A stretch of DNA of 62,931 nucleotides, from NCBI GenBank assembly GCA_014800845.1, contig JAAVFJ010000078.1:1-62931 (forward strand), written 5' to 3'. This stretch comes from Bacteroidales bacterium. GTDB lineage: Bacteria > Bacteroidota > Bacteroidia > Bacteroidales > Muribaculaceae. Under the pieces are notes generated by a model. That model ran no database searches, was not told where the DNA came from, and saw only the letters and a list, made by a program, of their open reading frames with translations. Shown in pieces: positions 28,924 through 37,398 of the stretch; the stretch's first letter is position 1, and each line of letters opens with the position of its first letter. The translations under genes and the position numbers were made by a program.

Positions 28924-30378
28924 TTAGGCGAGGCGGGTGAGGATTGTTGTCAGCAGTTCCCAGTATTTTTCTACTGAGGGGATGTTGGCTTTTTCTGACG
29001 GGGAGTGGATGTCCTTGAGGGTCGGGCCGAAGGAGATCATGTCCATGCCGGGGATTTTGTCAAGGAATATGCCGCACTCGAGTCCTGCGTGAAGTGCTTC
29101 TACTTTGGGCTTTGAGCCGAAGAGTTTTTCGTAGCTTTCTTCTGCAATCTTCAGGATAGGGGAGTTGGGGTTGGGAGCCCAGCCTACTGAGGGATCGTTT
29201 GTTTCTACGGAGCAGCCTATGTTTTCGTAGAGTGCGCGCACACGGTCTGCGATTTCATCGCGGCGTGAGTCTACTGATGAGCGCTGGTGAGTGGTGATGA
29301 GCATGGTGCCATCGGGGCGCTGCTTCACGCTTGCCAGGTTTGAGCTTGTCTCAACCAGTCCGGGCACTGCGAGGCTCATGGCCTGCACACCGTTGGGGGT
29401 GCCGAAGAGTGTGTTGATAAGTGCAGAGGCACATTCTTCAGCTATGATTTTCTCGGGGGCTTCTGCGTCTTCACAAGTGAAAGTGAAGTCGGCGCCTTCA
29501 GCCAGCAGGAATTCGGCTTTAAGCTTGTCGAAGAACAGTTCCACGGCTTGCTTGAGGGCTGCTTCATCTTCGGGTGCGATGCCTATGATAGCGAATGCTT
29601 CGCGGGGGATGGCATTAGGCAGACCGCCTCCGTGGAAGTCGCTGAGGGAGTAGTCGTGCTTCTGAGCAAATTCCCAGAGGAAGCGGGCGAGCTGCTGGTT
29701 GGCGTTGGCGCGACCCAGGTGAATCTCCATGCCGGAGTGGCCACCTTTCAGATGGTTGATGTGAATCTTGAAGTATTTGTGACCCTCCTGGGGAGTTGCG
29801 AAGCTGAGGGGATAGGTGCAGAGGGTGGCGATGCTGCCGGCGCAGCCTATCACGATTGTGCCATGTTCTTCGCTGTCCAGGTTCAGGAGGATTCGGCCTG
29901 TCACCATTTCGGGGTCAAGACCGTTGGCGCCTATGAGGCCCTGCTCTTCATCGACAGTAAAGAGAGCTTCGAGGGGACCATGCACGAGGTCTGGATCGAT
30001 GAGGCATGCCATGGCTGATGCGCAACCCAGGCCGTTGTCGGCGCCGAGGGTAGTGCCGTTAGCCTTTACCCAATCGCCGTCCACGATAGTTTCGATGGGG
30101 TCATTCATGAAGTCATGGTTGGAGTCGCCGCGTTTTTCGGCCACCATGTCCTGATGGCCCTGAAGCACGATTACGGGTGCATTCTCATGGCCGGGAGTAG
30201 CGGGCACTGACATTACGACATTGCCAACCTCGTCGGTCTTAACAGCAATATTACGCTTGTTGGCCCACTCCACCAGGAATTGCTTCATGGCTTCGAGATG
30301 ATGAGTAGGGCGGGGTATTTTTGTGATTTCATCAAAGCACTGCCACACGAGAGCAGGCTTAAGATCAGTGATTTTCAT
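28924..30378 (-). CDS. pepD: aminoacyl-histidine dipeptidase (M20), copy 1
   Basis: A 484-residue M20-family metallopeptidase of the PepD type, which hydrolyses dipeptides such as Xaa-His. Zinc and catalytic residues are visible: QGHQDMV (His75, Asp77), LGADNG (Asp114), DEEQG (Glu144, Glu145), then NLDSEEHG and GLECGIF. No signal peptide, so cytosolic. It is the last gene of a three-gene run with the muramidase and a second, closely similar PepD; the copies share the N-terminal pattern DLKPALxWQCFDEIT and most motifs. It starts 14 bp after the muramidase gene. Confidence 0.93.
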   Translation of the reverse strand: MKITDLKPALVWQCFDEITKIPRPTHHLEAMKQFLVEWANKRNIAVKTDEVGNVVMSVPATPGHENAPVIVLQGHQDMVAEKRGDSNHDFMNDPIETIVDGDWVKANGTTLGADNGLGCASAMACLIDPDLVHGPLEALFTVDEEQGLIGANGLDPEMVTGRILLNLDSEEHGTIVIGCAGSIATLCTYPLSFATPQEGHKYFKIHINHLKGGHSGMEIHLGRANANQQLARFLWEFAQKHDYSLSDFHGGGLPNAIPREAFAIIGIAPEDEAALKQAVELFFDKLKAEFLLAEGADFTFTCEDAEAPEKIIAEECASALINTLFGTPNGVQAMSLAVPGLVETSSNLASVKQRPDGTMLITTHQRSSVDSRRDEIADRVRALYENIGCSVETNDPSVGWAPNPNSPILKIAEESYEKLFGSKPKVEALHAGLECGIFLDKIPGMDMISFGPTLKDIHSPSEKANIPSVEKYWELLTTILTRLA

Positions 30379-30392
30379 AATTGGGATAATAC

Positions 30393-31283
30393 TTATTTAT
30401 CGGAGGAGTCTTGCTTGGTGGAATCCTGTTTGGAGGCGTCCTCCTTTTTGAAGCGAGCATAGGCGTTGGCCATCTTGGTGTGATAGCCGCGTTTGGCATA
30501 GGATGCGCCGTTATATTTACGAGCAAATGAGGCCCAGTTCTTCTCTTTGAGAGCGGGGAGCATGCCGGTGTTGCGGATGAAAGTGGCGAAGAGCTCAAGC
30601 TGCTCAAACTCAGAGTAGCTCATGCGCTCCACGAATTCATCGATGTCCTTGCAGCCGCAGGCCTTCCAGTTGAAACCGCCTATCTGAAACATTCCCCAGA
30701 ATGTTCCCATGTTAGCCTTGTCCATGTTGACCTTGCGGGCGGCTATGAGCTGGCTCCACTCGCTGCGTCCGTAGCTGCTTTTGATTCCGGCAGGCACAGT
30801 GGCAGAAGAGGGAGCTTTCTTGCCGGTGGCAGCTTTCATTCGGCTGTACATGGTGCGGTCGAAGTTTATGACCGGCACGCCGGGGGCCCAAAAGCCCTCG
30901 CATGAAGCACCGGCTTCAATGCGCACTACGGCTTTGATGGCTGCCACTTCCACTCCGAGTTCATTGGCTACTATTCGGAAGTCGTTGTCGGTAAGCGTTT
31001 TGTAGCGGTTGGTGGAGTCCAAGCGGGCTTCTATCTCCGCTTCATCGCGCCAGTTGGAGCGTGGCGTTTGACCGGGAGCGAGATTGAGCTGCACAGTGTC
31101 AATGCGCATTTCGCCCCAGGGCATAATGATGGTGTCGACTCTAAATTCGGGGTCAGCCGCGTCTTCTCTTACGGCATCGGGCTCAACAGAGTCAGGAGAA
31201 GTGGAGGCCATAGCGGCCCCCATTGCTCCTGTAGCTACTGCGGCCGAGCCTGCAATCAGGCCTATGCTTCGCAGTTTATTCAT
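30393..31283 (-). CDS. secreted phage-type N-acetylmuramidase
   Basis: A 296-residue protein with a signal peptide or N-terminal anchor (residues 1-27), a linker, and a C-terminal domain (about 95-280) matching the N-acetylmuramidase family PF11860 known from phage endolysins. Visible blocks are VVRIEAG (Glu123, likely catalytic), FWAPGVPVINFDRTMYSRM, GTFWGMFQIGGFNWKACG, and WASFARKYNGASYAKRGYHT. It would cleave the MurNAc-GlcNAc bond in the periplasm. The tail is Lys, Asp and Ser rich. Its start overlaps the upstream PepD gene (ATGA). No other phage gene is nearby, so it looks domesticated. Confidence 0.85.
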   Translation of the reverse strand: MNKLRSIGLIAGSAAVATGAMGAAMASTSPDSVEPDAVREDAADPEFRVDTIIMPWGEMRIDTVQLNLAPGQTPRSNWRDEAEIEARLDSTNRYKTLTDNDFRIVANELGVEVAAIKAVVRIEAGASCEGFWAPGVPVINFDRTMYSRMKAATGKKAPSSATVPAGIKSSYGRSEWSQLIAARKVNMDKANMGTFWGMFQIGGFNWKACGCKDIDEFVERMSYSEFEQLELFATFIRNTGMLPALKEKNWASFARKYNGASYAKRGYHTKMANAYARFKKEDASKQDSTKQDSSDK

Positions 31284-32737
31284 GCTTCAGCCACTTTCTT
31301 GAGAGTCAGGGCGAGGTGACGCCAGAACTTCTCTACAGTGGGTATATTCAGCTGCTCGTCGGGTGAGTGCACACCGGTCATGGTGGGACCGAATGACACC
31401 ATGTCGAGCCCGGGGTTGTTCTCAAGGAACAGACCACATTCGAGCCCGGCGTGTATAGCCTTGATGGCGGGCTTCACGCCGAAGAGTTCCTCATAAGCCT
31501 CGGCAGAGAGCTTCATGATGGGGCTGTTCATGTTGGGAGCCCAGCCGGGATAGCCGTCAGAGTGCGACACCTTGGCACCGGCAAGCTGGAAGTGGGCTTC
31601 TACCTGACCGGCAATGTCGTTCTTGCGGCTTTCTACTGATGAACGCTGAGAAGTGGTGATGGTGATAGTATTGTCGTCGGTCATCTTCACGGCAGCGAGG
31701 TTGGTTGATGTCTCAACGAGGCCGGGGAGATCCCGGCTCATGGAGTAAACGCCGTGGGGGGCGGAGTAGAGGGCGCGAACGAGTGAGAGGGAGGTTTCGG
31801 CATCGATGCAGAATTCGGGCTTGGCTACCTCTTCAACCTTAAATTCCATCTGGGGTTCAACGCCTGCGTATTCCCCGCGTATGTCGGCTACGAACTTGGT
31901 GAGGTTCTCCTTTACTGTCTCCTTGAGGTCGCCACGGATTCCGAAGATGGCATGAGCTTCGCGCGGGATAGCGTTGCGCAGATTGCCGCCGTGGAACTCG
32001 CTTACAGAGATGTCGTGGTGCTGAGAGCACTCCCAGAGGAAGCGTGCTATGAGCTTGTTGGCGTTAGCGCGGCCGAGGTGGATGTCGCCGCCTGAGTGAC
32101 CGCCGAGCAGGCCGCTCACACTCACCTTGAGGTAGTGGAAGTGTTCGGGAGCCACAGCCTTGCGATAGGTGAACACGGCGGTAGTGTCGATGCCACCGGC
32201 ACAGCCTACGAAGATTTCGCCGTCGTCCTCACTGTCAAGATTGATGAGGATTTTGCCGGTAATCATGCCTTCGCCCAGGTTGATAGCGCCTTCGAGGCCT
32301 ATTTCTTCGTTTACGGTGTAGAGGCACTCGAGGGGACCATGCACGAGGTCGGGATCAATCATAGCGGCCATGCAGGCAGCCATACCGATACCGTTGTCAG
32401 CGCCGAGAGTAGTGCCGCGAGCTTTCACCCAATCGCCATCGATGTAGGTCTGGATGGGGTCTTTCAGGAAATCGTGTTCTACATTATTATTTTTTTCAGC
32501 CACCATGTCCATGTGGGCCTGCAGAATCACAGTAGGAGCGTTCTCATGGCCGGGGGTAGCTGGTTTTGTCATAACTACATTGCCAACAGCGTCGGTCTTG
32601 GCAGCGATGTTGTGTTCGGCTGCGAAGTCAAGGAGGAATTTACGAATCTGCTCCTCATGACGAGAGGGACGGGGTACTTTTGTGATTTCATCGAAGCACT
32701 GCCAGATGAGTGCGGGTTTAAGGTCTTTTACTTCCAT
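31280..32737 (-). CDS. pepD: aminoacyl-histidine dipeptidase (M20), copy 2
   Basis: A 485-residue M20 peptidase paralogous to the gene two positions downstream. Metal residues are conserved: QAHMDMV (His75, Asp77), LGADNG (Asp114), NEEIG (Glu144, Glu145), with DSEDDGEIFVGCAGG. It is the first gene of the operon, behind a full consensus promoter, and overlaps the muramidase start by 4 bases. The two copies differ mainly on surface segments, which suggests different dipeptide preferences. Confidence 0.93.
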   Translation of the reverse strand: MEVKDLKPALIWQCFDEITKVPRPSRHEEQIRKFLLDFAAEHNIAAKTDAVGNVVMTKPATPGHENAPTVILQAHMDMVAEKNNNVEHDFLKDPIQTYIDGDWVKARGTTLGADNGIGMAACMAAMIDPDLVHGPLECLYTVNEEIGLEGAINLGEGMITGKILINLDSEDDGEIFVGCAGGIDTTAVFTYRKAVAPEHFHYLKVSVSGLLGGHSGGDIHLGRANANKLIARFLWECSQHHDISVSEFHGGNLRNAIPREAHAIFGIRGDLKETVKENLTKFVADIRGEYAGVEPQMEFKVEEVAKPEFCIDAETSLSLVRALYSAPHGVYSMSRDLPGLVETSTNLAAVKMTDDNTITITTSQRSSVESRKNDIAGQVEAHFQLAGAKVSHSDGYPGWAPNMNSPIMKLSAEAYEELFGVKPAIKAIHAGLECGLFLENNPGLDMVSFGPTMTGVHSPDEQLNIPTVEKFWRHLALTLKKVAEA

Positions 32738-33083
32738 TGTAATTTATAAGTAAGTATCTATTCTATCGGGTTATAATCTGAGAAATTGATTAACTTGCGT
32801 ACACAAATTTAAACAGTTTCTTAGACAGCGCAAATATAAGGAAATATTATGAGAGCTACAAGAAAATCAGGCTTAAACTTGCAAAAAATGTGCCAACCGC
32901 TCGTATCCGCTTGGTGCATTGTGCCTTACAGGGCATTTTCTTCTGTGTCTAAAGCAGATGAGTGGCCTCGGGGCACATAATAGTAAACAGCGGGGAGAGA
33001 AGAATTATCTGCCCGGAGGCTTGCTTTAATAAATTTTAACAGTTGCGGTCGGTGGCGTCATACTTAATAAAGGGGGAAAAGGC
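32738..33083. other. intergenic region between divergent promoters
   Basis: Holds the minus-strand promoter at 32804-32834. About 250 bp up to the plus-strand promoter show no gene or strong hairpin. Confidence 0.6.
32804..32834 (-). promoter_or_regulatory. promoter of the pepD-muramidase-pepD operon
   Basis: On the minus strand TTTG (32834-32831), 19 bp, TAAATTTG (32811-32804): full consensus. The leader to the ATG at 32737 is about 60 nt. Confidence 0.8.
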
Positions 33084-33114
33084 TTGGGCGGATGAAAGTA
33101 ATTCGTTAATTTTG
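33084..33114 (+). promoter_or_regulatory. promoter for small membrane protein and skp-like operon
   Basis: TTG at 33084-33086 and TAATTTTG at 33107-33114 with 20 bp between them. The 45-codon small gene starts 18 bp after the -7 box. Confidence 0.75.
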
Positions 33115-33132
33115 CGCATAATTTTGTAGGTT

Positions 33133-33270
33133 ATGCTGATTACGGTTTTATTATCCATCGTGCTGTTGGCAGTGAGTCTCTGTCTGTTTGGAGTGAAGAG
33201 TCTCGCAGGCCCCAAGGATGGGTTTAAGCCGGGGCATGCCTGCCGGTTAAATAAATCACGCAATAAATAA
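33133..33270 (+). CDS. small single-helix membrane protein
   Basis: A 45-residue frame (MLITVLLSIVLLAVSLCLFG, then VKSLAGPKDGFKPGHACRLN) placed exactly after a consensus promoter and 15 bp before the Skp-like gene. One N-terminal helix (2-20) is followed by a short soluble tail with Pro, Gly, His and Cys. It resembles tiny membrane proteins of Bacteroidales with an LL-rich helix and a GGKFPxTH-like tail, but the similarity is from memory and weak. Function unknown. Confidence 0.55.
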   Translation: MLITVLLSIVLLAVSLCLFGVKSLAGPKDGFKPGHACRLNKSRNK

Positions 33271-33285
33271 TACATCATATTTTCA

Positions 33286-33879
33286 ATGAAAAAGATTGCA
33301 CTTTCGCTTTGCGCGGTTCTTGCTTGCGGCTCCATGATGATTTCCTGCAAGAATGAAGCTCCCGCTAATGAAAAGAAGTCTACTACTAAGGCTAAGACTG
33401 AGTCTGCTGCCGGGCTTCCCAATTATCGCTATGTAGATTCTGATACTCTTCTGGCTAAATATAACCTGGCCAAGGATTACCAGGAGGAGATGCTGCGCAT
33501 GCAGAATAATCTTGACAACACTGCTCGTCAGCAGCAGTCGGCTATTGAGTCGCTTGCAGCTCAGTATCAGCAGAAGCAGCAGAACAATGGCTACTCTTCG
33601 CAGGCTGAGATGGAGCGCGACATGCGCAATCTGCAGAATCGCCAGAACGCTGCCCAGAACCAGATAGGCAAGATGCAGAATGACATGCAGACTCAGATGG
33701 CTAATGCTCAGAGCGCTGTGCAGGATTCCATTGTGAAGTATGTGGAGGAATACAACAAGGCCCACGGCTACGACGCTATCTTCATGAAGGCTGCCACTCT
33801 CTACATTGATCCGCGTCTGGACATCACCGATGAGATTCTCAAGGGCCTGAACGAGCGTTACAACAAGGTTAAGAAGTGA
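33286..33879 (+). CDS. OmpH/Skp-like periplasmic chaperone, lipoprotein form
   Basis: A 197-residue protein with a lipoprotein signal (lipobox-like MMISC, Cys near 22), a Lys and Thr-rich linker, and an OmpH domain. It has the small beta segment [20 protein letters not shown], then long Gln-rich coiled-coil arms (about 70-150), then a returning segment [28 protein letters not shown] (YDAIF and LDITDEIL). Skp-type trimers hold unfolded outer-membrane proteins. Lipidation would tether it to a membrane, unlike the soluble E. coli Skp. Confidence 0.85.
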   Translation: MKKIALSLCAVLACGSMMISCKNEAPANEKKSTTKAKTESAAGLPNYRYVDSDTLLAKYNLAKDYQEEMLRMQNNLDNTARQQQSAIESLAAQYQQKQQNNGYSSQAEMERDMRNLQNRQNAAQNQIGKMQNDMQTQMANAQSAVQDSIVKYVEEYNKAHGYDAIFMKAATLYIDPRLDITDEILKGLNERYNKVKK

Positions 33880-34379
33880 GCATGTTCGCACGAGCCTATG
33901 GCTGGCTCGTTTACACAGTGAGGCGCCTCAACACACACTGCGAGAGAGCTTATCAGCTTTCTAAGTTCCGCAGTGTGGGTCGGGGCGTCAAGCTTTGTGA
34001 AGGGGGAGCCTTTACTTATCGCACCATTTCTATAGGCGATGATGTGTTCATAGGTAGGAATTGCTGTTTCCAGAGTGAGCATGGCGAGATTCGGATAGGT
34101 AGCCACGTTATGTTTGGCCCCGGGGTTAATATTCATGGTGGCAACCACGACACGGCTCTGGCCGGGGGATTGATGAAGTCGCGCGGCAAGCAAGCGGGAG
34201 AGGATGGCGTGGTCGTGATTGAAGATGACACTTGGATAGCTGCCAACGCTATCATCTTGGCCGGCGTGCGTGTCGGTAGGGGTGCGGTGGTGGGTGCCGG
34301 TGCTGTCGTGACAAAGGATGTGCCGGAGAATGCCATAGTGGCAGGCGTGCCGGCAAAGGTCATCCGCTTTCGGTCTTAG
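33876..34379 (+). CDS. hexapeptide-repeat O-acyltransferase
   Basis: A 167-residue left-handed beta-helix acyltransferase with imperfect hexapeptides ([51 protein letters not shown]) and the typical end VPAKVIRF. The catalytic His is probably in HGGNHD. This group uses acetyl-CoA on sugar hydroxyls. The GTG at 33876 overlaps the stop of the Skp-like gene (GTGA); an ATG at 33882 is the alternative. The acceptor is unknown, perhaps a surface polysaccharide. Confidence 0.85.
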   Translation: MSMFARAYGWLVYTVRRLNTHCERAYQLSKFRSVGRGVKLCEGGAFTYRTISIGDDVFIGRNCCFQSEHGEIRIGSHVMFGPGVNIHGGNHDTALAGGLMKSRGKQAGEDGVVVIEDDTWIAANAIILAGVRVGRGAVVGAGAVVTKDVPENAIVAGVPAKVIRFRS

Positions 34380-34412
34380 AGAGCATTCAGATTAAATCCA
34401 AACGCTCTCTTA
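34377..34412. terminator. possible bidirectional terminator
   Basis: GAGAGC (34379-34384) and GCTCTC (34404-34409), extended by TTA/TAA bases, form a stem between two convergent genes. The loop is 19 nt, so it is of moderate strength. Confidence 0.45.
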
Positions 34413-34429
34413 AGTCATTTCTGTAGAGG

Positions 34430-36166
34430 TTACTTGATTGAGTCAAGCGACTTCTGTCGGTCGGCTTCTATGGCTTCGTGGAAGGGGCGACTGTAATCCT
34501 CCACATTCCTCAAACACTCTTCCCAGGCAGGGGTGAGAATGGACTTAACCCACTGATATTCAAGCTCGGGGAAGTGGCGGTAGGCATTTTGGATAAGCTC
34601 TGTGACCTCGCTGAAAGATTCTGCTTCCTTGATTTGGTCTATGAGGTAGGCGGGAATAATCTGTCCCCCTAAGTCTATCCATTTCTCGGGGATGACAAGG
34701 GAAGTCTGTTGCCACTCGGGGTGCTCGGAGGCTTGCTCAAGAATACGGTGCAGGTAAATCACTATGGCCTGCGTGTAGATTTCTATGCCACGTGCGGCTG
34801 CTTTGGGGGAGATTAAGACACCGCCGTATTCAACATATTTCCCTGCCTCGGGACCGGCGGCTGCAATCTGCTCCAGCAGAGGCAAAGCGCTGAGCATCAG
34901 CTGTACAGTGACGGGGCTCAGCACCTCAAAGTGGATATTGTCGTGAAGAGGCAGCTTGGCATCCTTGCGTCTGTCTCGGTTAGGCCATTTGATTTTGTCG
35001 CGCATCAGTCCGCAGCTTCGGAGCATGAGGGCAGGAGCCACAATGGTCTTGCCGTCGGGGTTGCCGAAGAGGTAGGAGAAGGGGAACATGGAGGTATTCG
35101 GATGCGACTTGTGGGCCCCCATCAGGAGCGAGTATGCACCGATTTCACCCTCCCACATCATGTATGCACCGCTTGCAGTCTTTACGCCACGGTGCATAGT
35201 GCCCCAGTGCACCGGTCCGAGCTTGTACATGTGGTTGGAGGAGTTGGTGCCCGAGCCTGCGTTCATGAAGGAGTATTCAGCGCCTATGAGCAGGGAGCTT
35301 TTGTGCATGGTGACGGTGTAGGGACCGGCTATTATGGCACATGCCTCGCCACACTCGCAGGAGGAGTTGGCAAAGAACAGGGAGTCGTGGGCAGAGAAGC
35401 CTTTGCTGAGCTCCACGCCCTGGCCTACGAAGCAGTTTCGCAGCAGACAGCCGGCATCGACACGTCCGTCTACAATCATGAAATTCTTGGCATTGACCCC
35501 GCTGCCTATGTAAGCATACGGATTTTGCCCGGCATTGTTTATGACTCTGCCGTCTGAGAGATAGGTGGCTCCGGCCACGTGCACGTAGCTGTCAATCCAG
35601 ACGTTATGAATCTCGGTGCAATCTCTCACGACTGCGTGGTCGCCTATTCGTGCACCATTCCCATATAGGTCCCAGGTCTCTTTAAGCAAGGGGAGGAGGT
35701 GGTGTTCGGCTATGCGGGGATAGCGAGCGAAGAGGGTAGCAATCTGCGAGGTGAGGGCAGGGTAGAGGGGAACAGGGCGGGAACCGGTTTCATCGAGCAC
35801 GGCTACCGGGTGGCCGAGTGCGCAGTCGGCCTCGGGGTCCGCGGTGATTCTGCCGCAATTCTCTATAGTTACTTCGTTGCCTATGACGATGCCTTGGAGT
35901 ATGCCGCCTATATTGCTGATATAGGGCCTGTTACCAATCCGGCAATTCTCAATCACGCTGTTGAAGATACCGGTTTTTCTGCCGGGAGAGGCGGTGAGCT
36001 CACCTATGCGCACGGCTCCATAAAACCTTGAGCTGCGTATGAGCGAAAGGTCCGAATCCTTGTGGATTGTCACGAGGCTCCAGTCAGCGGCATAGCAGCC
36101 CTGATGCTCCAACCTAAGAATCTGAGAGGGGGTAAGTTGCAGATATTTGTTGCTTTGAATTCTCAC
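34430..36166 (-). CDS. DUF4954-type left-handed beta-helix protein
   Basis: A 578-residue protein of the large Bacteroidota and spirochaete family DUF4954. The N-terminal two thirds (about 40-400) hold scattered hexapeptide-like turns (IGNEVTIENCGRI, YIGSGVNAKNFMIVDG, CFVGQGVELSKGF) as in sugar-nucleotide or acyl transferases. The C-terminal third is helical. Sequence similarity to nucleotidyltransferase-type beta-helices suggests sugar or acyl transfer, but the reaction is unknown to me. It overlaps hflX by 4 bases (ATGA), so it is the last gene of the rsfS-ftsH-hflX transcript. Confidence 0.82.
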   Translation of the reverse strand: MRIQSNKYLQLTPSQILRLEHQGCYAADWSLVTIHKDSDLSLIRSSRFYGAVRIGELTASPGRKTGIFNSVIENCRIGNRPYISNIGGILQGIVIGNEVTIENCGRITADPEADCALGHPVAVLDETGSRPVPLYPALTSQIATLFARYPRIAEHHLLPLLKETWDLYGNGARIGDHAVVRDCTEIHNVWIDSYVHVAGATYLSDGRVINNAGQNPYAYIGSGVNAKNFMIVDGRVDAGCLLRNCFVGQGVELSKGFSAHDSLFFANSSCECGEACAIIAGPYTVTMHKSSLLIGAEYSFMNAGSGTNSSNHMYKLGPVHWGTMHRGVKTASGAYMMWEGEIGAYSLLMGAHKSHPNTSMFPFSYLFGNPDGKTIVAPALMLRSCGLMRDKIKWPNRDRRKDAKLPLHDNIHFEVLSPVTVQLMLSALPLLEQIAAAGPEAGKYVEYGGVLISPKAAARGIEIYTQAIVIYLHRILEQASEHPEWQQTSLVIPEKWIDLGGQIIPAYLIDQIKEAESFSEVTELIQNAYRHFPELEYQWVKSILTPAWEECLRNVEDYSRPFHEAIEADRQKSLDSIK

Positions 36167-37395
36167 TCGTTGTCAACAGTAAAGTCGTCGTATTTCTGAA
36201 AAAGGAAGTCGTTGTAGGGGAATCGCTCGGCATGAATCTCGCGTGCTTTCTCATAGAGCATCTGCTTGAGAGCGTCGATGTTGATCTTCTTCTTAGCTGA
36301 GATAAACACGCAATTGCCGTGGGTGCGGGCCATCCAGGTCTTCTCGAAATCCTCCAGAGGGATGTTTTCGTGAGTGGAGGGGGTGAGGTCGTCGGGGTCC
36401 TTGGGAGTGTAGGTAAAGGCGTCTATCTTATTGAAGACCATAATCATAGGCTTGTCCGATGCGCCGCATACTTCCTGCAGCGTGCGGTTTACTACCTCAA
36501 TTTGTTCTTCAAACTGAGGGTGGCTTACGTCTACCACATGCACAAGCAGGTCGGCCTCACGCACCTCGTCGAGTGTGGATTTAAAGGAGTCCACCAGGTG
36601 AGTGGGGAGCTTGCGGATGAAGCCTACGGTGTCGGTGAGCAGGAAGGGGAGGTTGTCGATTATTACCTTACGCACTGTGGTGTCGAGTGTGGCAAAGAGC
36701 TTGTTTTCAGCAAAGACCTCGCTCTTGCTGAGCAGGTTCATAATGGTGCTCTTGCCTACGTTGGTGTAGCCTACCAGGGCCACGCGGGTGAGCTTGCCGC
36801 GGTTCTTGCGCTGTATGGATTTCTGTCGGTCTATGTGGCGGAGCTCCTCCTTGAGGCGCGAGATTTTGTCGAGGATAATTCGGCGGTCGGTCTCAATCTG
36901 AGTCTCACCGGGACCACGCATACCGATACCACCACGCTGACGCTCAAGGTGTGTCCACATTCTGGTGAGTCGGGGGAGCAGGTACTGATATTGGGCGAGT
37001 TCCACCTGAGTGCGTGCTGTGGCTGTCTGAGCACGGCGTGCGAAGATGTCGAGGATGAGCGATGTGCGGTCCAGAATTTTCACCTTTAGCTCTCGCTCGA
37101 TGTTTGTCACCTGCTTGGTTGAGAGGTCGTCGTCGAAAATCACCATGCCTATCTCTTCCTCCTCCACGTATGCGCGGATCTCCTCAAGCTTGCCTTTGCC
37201 CACGTAGGTGCGGGGATTGGGGTAGTCGAGCTTCTGGAGGAAAGTATGTACGGGCACAGCGCCTGCGGTCTCGGCCAGAAACGCGAGTTCGGCGAGGTAT
37301 TCGCGTGTGCGGGTCTCATTCTGATTCTGAGTGATGAGACCTACGAGCACGGTGCGTTCGTTAGCTTCCTGCGAAATTATGTTGTCTTCAATCAT
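36163..37395 (-). CDS. hflX: ribosome-associated GTPase HflX
   Basis: A 410-residue GTPase that splits stalled or heat-damaged ribosomes. The N-terminal HflX domain (about 15-195) includes the glycine-rich GGIGMRGPGETQIETDRR. The G domain has GYTNVGKST (209-217), DTVGFIRKLP and NKID. It sits between ftsH (3 bp gap) and DUF4954. Pairing of hflX with ftsH echoes the E. coli hflX-hflKC grouping, where HflKC regulate FtsH. Confidence 0.96.
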   Translation of the reverse strand: MIEDNIISQEANERTVLVGLITQNQNETRTREYLAELAFLAETAGAVPVHTFLQKLDYPNPRTYVGKGKLEEIRAYVEEEEIGMVIFDDDLSTKQVTNIERELKVKILDRTSLILDIFARRAQTATARTQVELAQYQYLLPRLTRMWTHLERQRGGIGMRGPGETQIETDRRIILDKISRLKEELRHIDRQKSIQRKNRGKLTRVALVGYTNVGKSTIMNLLSKSEVFAENKLFATLDTTVRKVIIDNLPFLLTDTVGFIRKLPTHLVDSFKSTLDEVREADLLVHVVDVSHPQFEEQIEVVNRTLQEVCGASDKPMIMVFNKIDAFTYTPKDPDDLTPSTHENIPLEDFEKTWMARTHGNCVFISAKKKINIDALKQMLYEKAREIHAERFPYNDFLFQKYDDFTVDNE

Positions 37396-37398
37396 AAC

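Noticed and set aside
30393-31283. The muramidase as part of a prophage.
   Set aside because: No holin, tail, capsid, integrase or attachment site lies nearby, and it shares an operon with two housekeeping-type peptidases.
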